In this document: positions 42,453 to 51,306 of the stretch, in pieces
Layout: the number at the start of each line of letters is the position of its first letter
How positions within the stretch are numbered: position 1 is the stretch's first letter
NCBI GenBank assembly: GCA_017560425.1
Contig: JAFZEX010000016.1
Location: 1 to 64,000 of the forward strand
Length of the DNA: 64,000 bases
Source of the DNA: Alistipes sp.
GTDB lineage: Bacteria > Bacteroidota > Bacteroidia > Bacteroidales > Rikenellaceae
Reading direction: 5' to 3'
Translations under genes and position numbers: made by a program
The notes under the pieces: generated by a model
Told to the model about the DNA's origin: nothing
What the model saw: the letters and a program-made list of their open reading frames with translations, nothing else
Database searches by the model: none

Positions 42453-45400
42453 ATGAGAGGCTTAACAACACTACTAACACTTGTAGCTCTACTACTTACT
42501 ACCACCACATCGATGGCTGAGCCAGCCCCCAAAGAGAGGGCGACAAGCGTCATCACATACGCCGCAACCGACAAGATAGAGCTTGCGAACACGTCGTTGT
42601 TCGACTGCAAGGTATCATCGCACAAATACGACAAGAAGAGCGGCAAGGGCTCGATAACGTTCAAGGGCGAACTCTCCGTGTTGGGCACAGAGGCATTCGC
42701 CAACTGCACAACGCTCACGAGCATTGCCCTACCCCAGAGCGTACACGCCATCGACGAGGGGTGCTTTAGGGGGTGCACAAGCCTCGCCACAATCACCTGG
42801 AGCGAGGAGCTAACAGCAATTGGCGACTATGCCTTTGCGGAGTGTAGTGCGCTGGGCGAGGTGCACATAGGCAAGAAGATTAGCTCGATAGGCAACAGCG
42901 CCTTTGCGGGGTGCTCGAGCCTTCGAAGCATCACTCTACCGAGCAACGTGAAGAGCATAGGCAACGCCGCATTTGCCAACTGCCAAGGCCTAACAACAGC
43001 AGACCTACCTCAGGGCATAACCACGATTGGTGAGCAGACCTTCAGCAACTGCGAAAGCCTAACCACCATATCGCTTGTGAGTACCATCAACGAGATTGGC
43101 GACAAGGCATTTAGCAACTGCCGAAGCCTCAGCGCCATAGACATTCCCGATGGCGTGACAAAGATTGGTGCCGAGGCATTCTACGGCTGCAAAGCCCTTA
43201 GCGAGGTGGTCATTCCCGATGGCGTTACCGAGCTTGGCTATCAGGCATTCTACGGCTGTGGCAACCTCACTGCGATAACCCTCCCCGACAACATATCGAA
43301 ATTTGGTTACCAGGCATTCGATGGCTGCAACATAAAAGAGATAACCGTGAGCGCCATAACAGGCGACATCGCACTGCTAAACAAGAGGTTTGGTGCAAAC
43401 GCCATCACAGCATTCAAGGGCAAATATGCCTCGCCCGATGGCCATGCACTAATCAAAGAGGGTGTTTTGTGCCATGTTGTGCCCATCGACATCGACTCCT
43501 ACTCGATACCTTGGGGCATTACTAAGATTGGCGACAGAGCCTTCGAGGGTTGCAACAAGCTAACAAGAGTGGTGCTCCCTAACAGCCTCATAGAGATTGG
43601 CTTAGACGCTTTCAGGGAGTGTAATAGCCTCAAGGAGGTGATTATCCCCAGCAGCGTAACGATGATTGAGAGCGAAGCCTTTGCACATTGCAGCGCCCTT
43701 AGCCGCATTACTCTCCACGACACAATATCGATGATTGGCGACTCGGCATTTGAGAGCGTGCAAGACATCAACGTCTACATCACCGACCTTGAGAAGTACT
43801 GCGCAGGAGGCATCATATCGCACCTGCCAGGCAGAAAACACCTATACCTCAACAACGAGCCACTAACCCATCTCGTTATCCCTGAGAGCGTTACCGAGAT
43901 AGGCAGCTACACCTTTGCCGACTGCATCGACCTCGAGAGCGTAACCATTCCAAGTGGCTTAACGACGCTTGGCGAGGGTGCTTTCAAGGGTTGCGACAGC
44001 CTCACGGCGCTCACCATCACCGGCAACATGGAGCAGATCAACCTTGACGCATTTTCGGGCTGCACAATCAACGAGATTAGCGTGCAGATCAGCGACCTTG
44101 CCAAGTACTGCACCGCCAATACCACGCACCTCCTTCCAGGCACTAAGCGCCTATACTTTGGTGGCAAGGAGCTCACCGAACTTGTTATCCCCGAGGGTGT
44201 TACCGAGGTAGGTAGCAACGCCTTCATGGATTGCCCCTCACTACGCAGCGTAACACTGCCCAACAGTCTAAAGATGGTTGGCGAGGGTGCTTTCAAGGGT
44301 TGCGACAGCCTCACGGCGCTCACCATCACCGGCAACATGGAGCAGATCAACCCTGACGCATTTTCGGGCTGCACAATCAACGAGGTTAGCGTGCTGATCG
44401 GCGACCTTGCCAAGTACTGCACCGCCAATAACACACACCTCCTTCCAGGCACTAAGCACCTATACTTTGGTGGCGAGGAACTCACCGAACTTGTTATCCC
44501 CGAGGGTGTTACCGAGGTAGGCAGCAACGCCTTCGTAGGTTGCCCCTCACTACGCAGCGTGACACTGCCCAACAGCCTAAAGATGGTTGGCGAGGGTGCG
44601 TTCAAAGAGTCGAGCATCGAGCAAGTCACATTCTCTAAGGCAACAACCGCCATCGAGAAGGAGGCATTTGCCCACTGCCGAAGCCTCCGAGAGATAGACT
44701 TTTGCGAGGGACTAACCTCGATTGGCGAGTCGGCATTCCGTGGCTGCGACATAAGAACTGTCGTGATCCCCAACAGCGTTACAACACTCTTAGCGGGGGC
44801 ATTTGCCGAGTGCAAAAACCTCAGCACGGTAGAGCTCGGCTTGGGCATCACCGAGATTGGCAACAAGGCATTCGGCGGCTGCCACAGCATCACCACCTTG
44901 ACACTTGGCGGCAACGCTCTTGCCATCATAGATGACTCTGTGGGCTGCTTCGACAACGTACTGAACCTTACGCTCATCAAGGGCAAAGAGCCCTTTGTGG
45001 CTACCCCAAACAACATCTTCAGCAACATCGACGAGCTAACCATAGGCAAGGGCTTCAGCACGCTCGACAGCACAGCCCTCGCTGGCTTCCCCAAGCTCAA
45101 CCACATAATCATTGGCGACGACACAAAAACCATCGCCGAGGGGACATTCAGCAAGTGTGACAACCTAAAGCGAATAGACCTTGGCGCTGGCATCAAGTCG
45201 TTTAACACGGGTGCTATTATCAACTGCCACAGCCTCGAAAATGTCGTTCTGAACAAGAACACCAAGGAGATAGTCATCGACGATAGTGTTAGCTATGTGC
45301 GCCCATACAAATACGAGAATACGTATGACTACTACACTGTAGACGCAGTCTCATACTCACTCGAAGAGCTATCTACACTTCCAGGCAACATCTTCTACTT

Positions 45401-46499
45401 CGACATCTTTGGCGAGTCGCTCAAAGAGGTGGAGTTGGAGAGCATTGTCCTTGGCAAAAACACAAAGGCAGCAGATAGTCTGCCCGCATGCGACAAAGTA
45501 ACCATCTTCCGAGGACTTGAGAGGTTCAACTCATACCCACCCGAGTCGATATACGTCGATAAGCTCGAGACACTATTCGAGGCAGATTGGCTGTGGGAGG
45601 CACCATGCACATTTGTGCACTTCTACGGTTGCCTCGCCAATTCGAATATCTACTATCTAAATGGCAAGCTCGCCATCAAGAAAAATCCTCAGTCGGTGGT
45701 AGTTCCTAAGGGCACTAAGAGGATTGGCAACTGCACATTTGCCGAGTGTTCAAACCTAACAAGCATAAATATCCCCGAAGGCGTTAAATCTATCGGCGAG
45801 TATGCATTTTGTTACTGCGAGAAGCTAAAGTCGGTGACACTCCCCAACAGTCTTGTAACCATTGAAGATAATGCCTTTTGCAACACAGCCATCCAGAGCG
45901 TTACCATACCAAAGAGTGTTACGACCATCGAAGAGTGGGCTTTTAGCAACGATACACCAACAAACCTAACCCTCGGCAACTACTACACCGAGCTTGGCTG
46001 GGGATGTTGCGATGGCACACTCTACGACGCAAGCCACCTGCCTATGAGCAAGGTGACCCAAGCAAACATAGCTGGCGTATATATGGGCAAGAGCTCTATC
46101 AACGGCAAGTCGGTGACCACACCCCTATTCCTCTTCGACAACGGCACATACATCAAAACACGCCTCGACACCTGTTACGAGAATTTATACGAGGTGGGAC
46201 GCTACAAGATTAACGGCACAAACGTGCTACTAACATGCGTAGGCCACAGCGACACCGGCGGTGAGTTTCGACGCATATCGGGCGGCGAGACCCTCAGCGT
46301 AAATCTCAAGACAGGCACCTTGGGTAAGTATGGCAAGAAGATACGCTTGTGGCGCAATAATGCAGAGTATAAGCAAGTAAGAAGAACTGAGTGTCCAGGC
46401 GAGGGCGAATACACCAATGAGATGTTCATCAACGCCCGAAGTACCACCTCGTGGATACTCGACGAATTGAGCTACAACGTAAAAGTAACGCTCTACTAA
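42453..46499 (+). CDS. BspA-like surface protein with many leucine-rich repeats (LRR_5)
   Basis: A 1348-residue exported protein; the signal peptide ends near residue 22 (SMAEP). Nearly the whole length is made of about 23-residue repeats of the pattern AFxxCxxLxxIxLPxxVxxIG, the Treponema pallidum/BspA LRR type linked to adhesion. A 309-bp segment is directly duplicated (43971-44279 and 44280-44588). The last 130 residues lack repeats and may form a small beta domain (VYMGKSSINGKSVTTPLFLF). No lipobox is seen, so how it is anchored is unclear. A strong terminator follows. Confidence 0.92.
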   Translation: MRGLTTLLTLVALLLTTTTSMAEPAPKERATSVITYAATDKIELANTSLFDCKVSSHKYDKKSGKGSITFKGELSVLGTEAFANCTTLTSIALPQSVHAIDEGCFRGCTSLATITWSEELTAIGDYAFAECSALGEVHIGKKISSIGNSAFAGCSSLRSITLPSNVKSIGNAAFANCQGLTTADLPQGITTIGEQTFSNCESLTTISLVSTINEIGDKAFSNCRSLSAIDIPDGVTKIGAEAFYGCKALSEVVIPDGVTELGYQAFYGCGNLTAITLPDNISKFGYQAFDGCNIKEITVSAITGDIALLNKRFGANAITAFKGKYASPDGHALIKEGVLCHVVPIDIDSYSIPWGITKIGDRAFEGCNKLTRVVLPNSLIEIGLDAFRECNSLKEVIIPSSVTMIESEAFAHCSALSRITLHDTISMIGDSAFESVQDINVYITDLEKYCAGGIISHLPGRKHLYLNNEPLTHLVIPESVTEIGSYTFADCIDLESVTIPSGLTTLGEGAFKGCDSLTALTITGNMEQINLDAFSGCTINEISVQISDLAKYCTANTTHLLPGTKRLYFGGKELTELVIPEGVTEVGSNAFMDCPSLRSVTLPNSLKMVGEGAFKGCDSLTALTITGNMEQINPDAFSGCTINEVSVLIGDLAKYCTANNTHLLPGTKHLYFGGEELTELVIPEGVTEVGSNAFVGCPSLRSVTLPNSLKMVGEGAFKESSIEQVTFSKATTAIEKEAFAHCRSLREIDFCEGLTSIGESAFRGCDIRTVVIPNSVTTLLAGAFAECKNLSTVELGLGITEIGNKAFGGCHSITTLTLGGNALAIIDDSVGCFDNVLNLTLIKGKEPFVATPNNIFSNIDELTIGKGFSTLDSTALAGFPKLNHIIIGDDTKTIAEGTFSKCDNLKRIDLGAGIKSFNTGAIINCHSLENVVLNKNTKEIVIDDSVSYVRPYKYENTYDYYTVDAVSYSLEELSTLPGNIFYFDIFGESLKEVELESIVLGKNTKAADSLPACDKVTIFRGLERFNSYPPESIYVDKLETLFEADWLWEAPCTFVHFYGCLANSNIYYLNGKLAIKKNPQSVVVPKGTKRIGNCTFAECSNLTSINIPEGVKSIGEYAFCYCEKLKSVTLPNSLVTIEDNAFCNTAIQSVTIPKSVTTIEEWAFSNDTPTNLTLGNYYTELGWGCCDGTLYDASHLPMSKVTQANIAGVYMGKSSINGKSVTTPLFLFDNGTYIKTRLDTCYENLYEVGRYKINGTNVLLTCVGHSDTGGEFRRISGGETLSVNLKTGTLGKYGKKIRLWRNNAEYKQVRRTECPGEGEYTNEMFINARSTTSWILDELSYNVKVTLY

Positions 46500-46563
46500 C
46501 GAAAATAGGATCACTGTCGCCACAAACCTCATAAGAGGGGCGGGATATTTGAGCCTCACACAC

Positions 46564-46602
46564 GAGAGCCTACCTAATAAATTAGGTGGGCTCTTGTTTT
46601 TT
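46564..46602 (+). terminator. Intrinsic terminator of the BspA-like gene
   Basis: GAGAGCCTACCTAAT pairs with ATTAGGTGGGCTCTT around a very short loop, with a run of T after it. The pheT -33 box lies in the same T-rich stretch. Confidence 0.88.
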
Positions 46603-46624
46603 CGGTAGTTTTTCGTTATCTTTG
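46594..46624 (+). promoter_or_regulatory. pheT promoter
   Basis: TTG at 46594-46596 and TATCTTTG at 46617-46624, 20 bases apart. The -33 box overlaps the upstream terminator. Confidence 0.7.
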
Positions 46625-46671
46625 TGCGATTATAGCCATTATATCGCATAATAATTAAAAACAGATATACT

Positions 46672-49137
46672 ATGAACGTATCATTCAACTGGTTAAAGCG
46701 CTACCTCAAGTGTGACTTGGAGGCTGAGCGTATTGCCGAAATACTCACCGAGCTCGGCTTGGAGGTCGAGGAGTTCGAGAAGATTGAGACCATCAAGGGT
46801 GGCCTCAAGGGCGTTGTTGTTGGCGAGGTGCTCACTTGCGAGGATCACCCCGACTCTGACCACCTACACATCACCACCGTAGACGTGGGCGCTGAGGCAC
46901 CTCTTCAGATTGTGTGTGGCGCTGCCAACTGCCGCAAGGGTCTTAAGGTTATGTGTGCCACCGTGGGCGCTGTGCTCTACCCTATCGACTCTGACGAGGA
47001 GTTCAAGATTAAGCGTAGCAAGATTCGTGGCGTTGAGTCGCTCGGCATGCTCTGCGCTGAGGACGAGCTTGGCATCGGCCGCAACCACGAGGGCATCATG
47101 GAGCTACCAGCAGAGGCCATTGTGGGCACACCCGCAAAGGAGTATCTCAACATCGCTGACGACTACCTCATCGGCATCGGCCTTACGCCTAACCGTGTAG
47201 ATGCAGCATCGCACATCGGCGTTGCTCGCGACCTCGCAGCATACCTCAAGAGCCGTGGCGAGAAGGTGGAGTTCACACTACCATCGGTTGATGGTTTCAA
47301 GGTGGACGACACCTCACGCACCATCGAGGTGGAGGTTGTAAACACGGAGGCAGCACCACGCTACGCAGGTATCACCGTAAGTGGCTGTAAGATTGCCCCA
47401 TCACCCGAGTGGATGCAGAACGAGCTACGTGCTGCGGGCATCAACCCTAAGAACAACCTCGTAGATATCACCAACTACGTTCTCTTCGAGCTTGGTCAGC
47501 CTTTGCACGCCTTCGATGCCGACAAGATTGAGGGTGGCAAGGTTGTTGTTCGCTCGGCAGTTGAGGGCGAGATGTTCGTTACGTTGGACGGCGTGGAGCG
47601 CACACTCACCGCTAACGACCTTATGATCTGCTCGACTGAGCGCCCTATGTGCATCGCGGGTGTATATGGCGGTCAGGACTCGGGCATCTCGGACCAGACC
47701 GTAAACGTATTTATCGAGAGCGCCTACTTCCACCCTGTGTGGGTGCGTAAGACCGCTAAGCGCTTCGGCCTTAATACCGACGCTTCGTTCCGCTTCGAGC
47801 GAGGCATCGACCCAAATATCCAGGTGTATGCCCTAAAGCGTGCCGCTATGCTCATGCAGGAGTTGGCAGGTGGTCGCATCACATCTGAGATCATCGACAT
47901 CAACCCTACCCCTGCTCAGCACTTCGAGTTTGAGTTCTCGTTGGAGCGTGCCCGCAAGCTCATTGGCAAGGATATCCCTGAGCAGACCTTCATGACAATC
48001 CTCGACAGTTTGGACGTTGAGGTGCGTGGCCGTGAGGGCGAGGTGTTGAAGGTTGCTGTGCCACCATACCGTGTTGATGTTCAGCGTGAGGCAGACCTCA
48101 TCGAGGATGTGTTGCGTGTATATGGCTACAACAATATCGAGGTTTCTGACCACGTAAACTCTACATTGTCATACGCTCCAAAGCCTGATAAGGCACGCCT
48201 TCAGAACGTTGCCTCTGACTTCCTTACGGCTAATGGCTACACCGAGATTATGTCTAACTCGCTCACCAAGGCATCATACTACGAGGAGTCTAAGGCATAC
48301 CCTGCTGAGCGCTGCGTGAAGATTATGAACCCACTCTCGCAGGACCTCAACGTTATGCGTCAGACCTTGATGTTCAACGCCTTGGAGGCTGTTGAGCTCA
48401 ACGTAAACCGTCGTAATGGCAACCTCAAACTATACGAGGTGGGCAACTGCTACGCCTACGCCGAGGAGAAGGCATCGGAGGAGAACACCCTCGCCAAGTA
48501 TGAGGAGAGCTTCCGCCTCGCCATCACCGTTACAGGTCTTCAGTCGCAGCTATCGTGGAACTCTAAGGCCGAGACATCGTCGTTCTTCACACTCCGTGGC
48601 ATGGTTGAGAGGCTCTTGAAGCGCTTCGGCATCGACCTCTACGCCCTTCAGTGCGAGTCACTCGATTGCGACCTCTATGCCGACGCTATTCTCTTTAAGC
48701 AGGGCCCTAAGGAGGTGTTGCGCATGGGCGTTGTGTCGCCTATCGTGCGCAAGAAGTTCGACATCAAGCAGGAGGTATACTTCGCAGAGATCGACTTCGA
48801 CCAGCTTATCAAGATGACCAAGAAGGCCAAGGTGCAGTTCAAGGAGCTCTCTAAGTTCCCTGAGGTTAAGCGTGACCTCGCTCTGTTGGTTGATAAGGGC
48901 GTGTCGTTCTCACAGCTCCGCTCTATCGCCTTCGCTACCGAGAAGAAGTTGCTTAAGTCGGTATCGCTCTTCGACGTCTACGAGGGCGACAAGCTCCCTG
49001 AGGGCAAGAAGTCATACGCCTTGAGCTTCATCCTCGAGGACAAGGCACAGACCTTGACCGACAAGCAGATCGAGCGCACCATGACCAACATCCAAACCCA
49101 GCTCGAGCAAAAGACCGGCGCCGAAATCCGCAAGTAA
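46672..49137 (+). CDS. pheT: Phenylalanyl-tRNA synthetase beta subunit
   Basis: An 821-residue subunit of the heterotetrameric synthetase. The N-terminal tRNA-binding (EMAP-II-like) domain spans about 40-150 and has EDHPDSDHLHITTVDVG. B3/B4 editing and B5 domains follow (GQPLHAFDADKI near 275, FRFERGIDPN near 375). The core has MNPLSQDLNVMRQTL. The C-terminal ferredoxin-fold anticodon-binding domain includes FPEVKRDLALLVD near 730. The gene for the alpha subunit is not adjacent, as is usual in Bacteroidota. Confidence 0.97.
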   Translation: MNVSFNWLKRYLKCDLEAERIAEILTELGLEVEEFEKIETIKGGLKGVVVGEVLTCEDHPDSDHLHITTVDVGAEAPLQIVCGAANCRKGLKVMCATVGAVLYPIDSDEEFKIKRSKIRGVESLGMLCAEDELGIGRNHEGIMELPAEAIVGTPAKEYLNIADDYLIGIGLTPNRVDAASHIGVARDLAAYLKSRGEKVEFTLPSVDGFKVDDTSRTIEVEVVNTEAAPRYAGITVSGCKIAPSPEWMQNELRAAGINPKNNLVDITNYVLFELGQPLHAFDADKIEGGKVVVRSAVEGEMFVTLDGVERTLTANDLMICSTERPMCIAGVYGGQDSGISDQTVNVFIESAYFHPVWVRKTAKRFGLNTDASFRFERGIDPNIQVYALKRAAMLMQELAGGRITSEIIDINPTPAQHFEFEFSLERARKLIGKDIPEQTFMTILDSLDVEVRGREGEVLKVAVPPYRVDVQREADLIEDVLRVYGYNNIEVSDHVNSTLSYAPKPDKARLQNVASDFLTANGYTEIMSNSLTKASYYEESKAYPAERCVKIMNPLSQDLNVMRQTLMFNALEAVELNVNRRNGNLKLYEVGNCYAYAEEKASEENTLAKYEESFRLAITVTGLQSQLSWNSKAETSSFFTLRGMVERLLKRFGIDLYALQCESLDCDLYADAILFKQGPKEVLRMGVVSPIVRKKFDIKQEVYFAEIDFDQLIKMTKKAKVQFKELSKFPEVKRDLALLVDKGVSFSQLRSIAFATEKKLLKSVSLFDVYEGDKLPEGKKSYALSFILEDKAQTLTDKQIERTMTNIQTQLEQKTGAEIRK

Positions 49138-49164
49138 TCTAACGGCCCAGGCCACATAATAACT

Positions 49165-49198
49165 AAACTCCGTATGGGTATGTCCATACGGAGTTTTT
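49165..49198 (+). terminator. Intrinsic terminator of pheT
   Basis: CTCCGTATGG and CCATACGGAG around GTATGT, followed by six T. Confidence 0.92.
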
Positions 49199-49199
49199 T

Positions 49200-49517
49200 C
49201 ATCTTTGTCGCACGCCCCACACTGAGCAGACAAAAATGAGGAATGAGCAAAGAGTAATAATTTTTCGTTGCTACTAATTACTAATTACTCACTTCTCTTT
49301 TCTCATTCACCTCATCTGCCCTACTCGCCCCCTCAGCCACACAGGTATTAAAAATAATACCCATACTATATTTAAGTTGCATTTGTTGTGATTTTCGTTG
49401 AAAAATATGTAACTTTACATCGTGAGCTTAGAGCCTAAGCTCCGTTCTGAGACTCTTAGCAAGTTGGTTATATAGAGTTAGTGCAAAAAAAATTATTAAA
49501 CCTTAAATTTTTATATT
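49200..49517. other. Gap between pheT and the DUF4836-like gene
   Basis: It holds AATGAG/ATTACTAATTACT words (49236-49300), a pyrimidine-rich stretch, and a small hairpin GAGCTTA-GAGCC-TAAGCTC near 49425. A TAACTTTA near 49411 is one base off the -7 consensus and may belong to the next gene's promoter. No coding region is seen. Confidence 0.6.
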
Positions 49518-51116
49518 ATGAAGAAGCTATTTATTCGTCTGGTAGCAGTGGTGTCGTTTGCTATCATGATGGTAGGTTGTGGCACTGGCGACAGCTACAC
49601 AAATGCAGTTTCTAATCAGTCGATGATTGTGACTGAGTTCAATGCTTATCATGTGATGCAGAAGAGTGGCATGTATGATGAGTTGATTTCGGCTGCTAAG
49701 GCTGCACTGGTATCAGAGAATGCTCCAGCATATGCAATTAGTCTGCTTGATGACCTACTTAATTCAGGTGTAGATGTTAAGGCTCCGATGTATGCCTACG
49801 CATATATGCTCGACAATAACAACGTCTACATGGGACTCGTAGCCAAGACCTACGATGTAGAGAAGCTCAATGCCCTCATCGCATTCATCGAAAGCGAAAA
49901 TCGTGAGACTCTAAACAAGGTAGTGATGAATGGTTGCACACTCATAGATTTGGATAGTGACATAGCGTTCGGTTATAACGAGAATGCTGTGGTGCTTGGC
50001 GCTATCGAGTCACTCCACTACTATGGTAAACGTCCACATGTGGATGTGAAGGAGCTCATCTCTGAGGCACTCGCAAACACCGTAAACGGCAATAGCTGCG
50101 ACAAATTGCCTTCATTTGCGGGTAGCGACATTGCTTGCCGCATGGATATGTCGCCAATCTTGGACTTCTTGAAGGGCATAAACGGCAGAGGCAACGACCA
50201 AGAGATTGCAGCAATAATTGCCTCGTTTGAGGGCATGCGTGATGCAAAATTCAATTTCGCAGGCAACTTCGTTAAGGGTAGCATAGATTGCGAACTCGAG
50301 TGGTCGGGTCTTCCTAAGGTGGGTTACAAGGCTCCTACTTGCTCGAACGACAACTTGAAGTATGTATCAAAAGATGCATGGTTTGTTGCAAACCTACCAT
50401 TCTCAGGTAAGGACATAATTGAGGAGTTTAACAAGGCTCTCGAAAACAACACAAATCGTGAGGCTATCGACACCGCAACAACAATAGCAATGGGCAAGCC
50501 ATTCATGAATATTAAGTCGATTATGGCACTTGTAGGTCCAATGATTAGCTCGGTTGATGGCGATATCACAATTGCTCTCAACAAACTTGCTAACCTTAAT
50601 ATCAATGTACCTACCATCGACGCTGTAGCTATTGTACCCGTAGAGGATAAGTCGATTATGAACCTTGCATCGGGTGCTATCGCATCTATTCCAGGCGCCA
50701 GATCGGTAGATGACAATATCTATCAGATTAGTGCTGACGGCGTGGTTGCATACATCGGTCAGAAGAAGGATCTCCTCTTTGCTTCGACTCCTGCAATTAT
50801 CGAGAAGAAGAGCAAGCCTGCCACTGAGGCTAATTGGTATTCTGAGGTTAAGGGTAGCTACGGTTATCTTGTATTTAATGCAGCTTCCATATTTGCATGC
50901 CCTGAGATCCGCTCAGAGATTGCTAACGAGTGCAGCCGTGATGAGCTATTCTACGTAAATCGCTTTATCGACCTATTTGACTATGCAGTAATCTCGATAC
51001 CTTCGCTCGAGAGCGTATCGTATCGCTTAGTACTCAAGAACGACAGCGAGAATGCCTTGAAGCAGATGTTTGATATCGTGAAGCCATTATTCATGAAGGA
51101 GATGATGGGTCTATAA
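49518..51116 (+). CDS. DUF4836-like lipoprotein
   Basis: A 532-residue predicted lipoprotein: MKKLFIRLVAVVSFAIMMVG is followed by the lipobox cysteine (VGCGTG). The body has the look of the Bacteroidota DUF4836 family: NQSMIVTEFNAYHVMQKSGM near residue 35, a large alpha/beta region, and a repeated IAFG-type core. Function unknown; it should sit on the periplasmic or outer-membrane face. Codon use is somewhat more AT-rich than in neighbouring genes, which may mean later acquisition or weaker expression selection. A hairpin terminator follows. Confidence 0.65.
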   Translation: MKKLFIRLVAVVSFAIMMVGCGTGDSYTNAVSNQSMIVTEFNAYHVMQKSGMYDELISAAKAALVSENAPAYAISLLDDLLNSGVDVKAPMYAYAYMLDNNNVYMGLVAKTYDVEKLNALIAFIESENRETLNKVVMNGCTLIDLDSDIAFGYNENAVVLGAIESLHYYGKRPHVDVKELISEALANTVNGNSCDKLPSFAGSDIACRMDMSPILDFLKGINGRGNDQEIAAIIASFEGMRDAKFNFAGNFVKGSIDCELEWSGLPKVGYKAPTCSNDNLKYVSKDAWFVANLPFSGKDIIEEFNKALENNTNREAIDTATTIAMGKPFMNIKSIMALVGPMISSVDGDITIALNKLANLNINVPTIDAVAIVPVEDKSIMNLASGAIASIPGARSVDDNIYQISADGVVAYIGQKKDLLFASTPAIIEKKSKPATEANWYSEVKGSYGYLVFNAASIFACPEIRSEIANECSRDELFYVNRFIDLFDYAVISIPSLESVSYRLVLKNDSENALKQMFDIVKPLFMKEMMGL

Positions 51117-51150
51117 TTCTATCAAACAATATGGACATAGTTTAGAAGTT

Positions 51151-51187
51151 AGGTGTCGCAACTCATGCAGCTGCGACACCTAATCTC
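51151..51187 (+). terminator. Hairpin terminator of the DUF4836-like gene
   Basis: TTAGGTGTCGCA and TGCGACACCTAA form a perfect 12-bp stem with an 11-base loop, followed by TCTCTTTTG. Confidence 0.82.
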
Positions 51188-51306
51188 TTTTGTGGCTGAC
51201 ACCACGTCTGCCAAAATGTCACAATTATCGGCTTGGCACACCATTTGTCGATAGTTAAACTATAGCATAAATATAAACAAACGACAAACTAAAAATTAAT
51301 GTATAT

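Noticed and set aside
43907..45277. 456-codon antisense ORF in the BspA-like gene
   Set aside because: It is a shadow of the repetitive leucine-rich gene on the other strand, whose codon bias keeps the antisense frame open.
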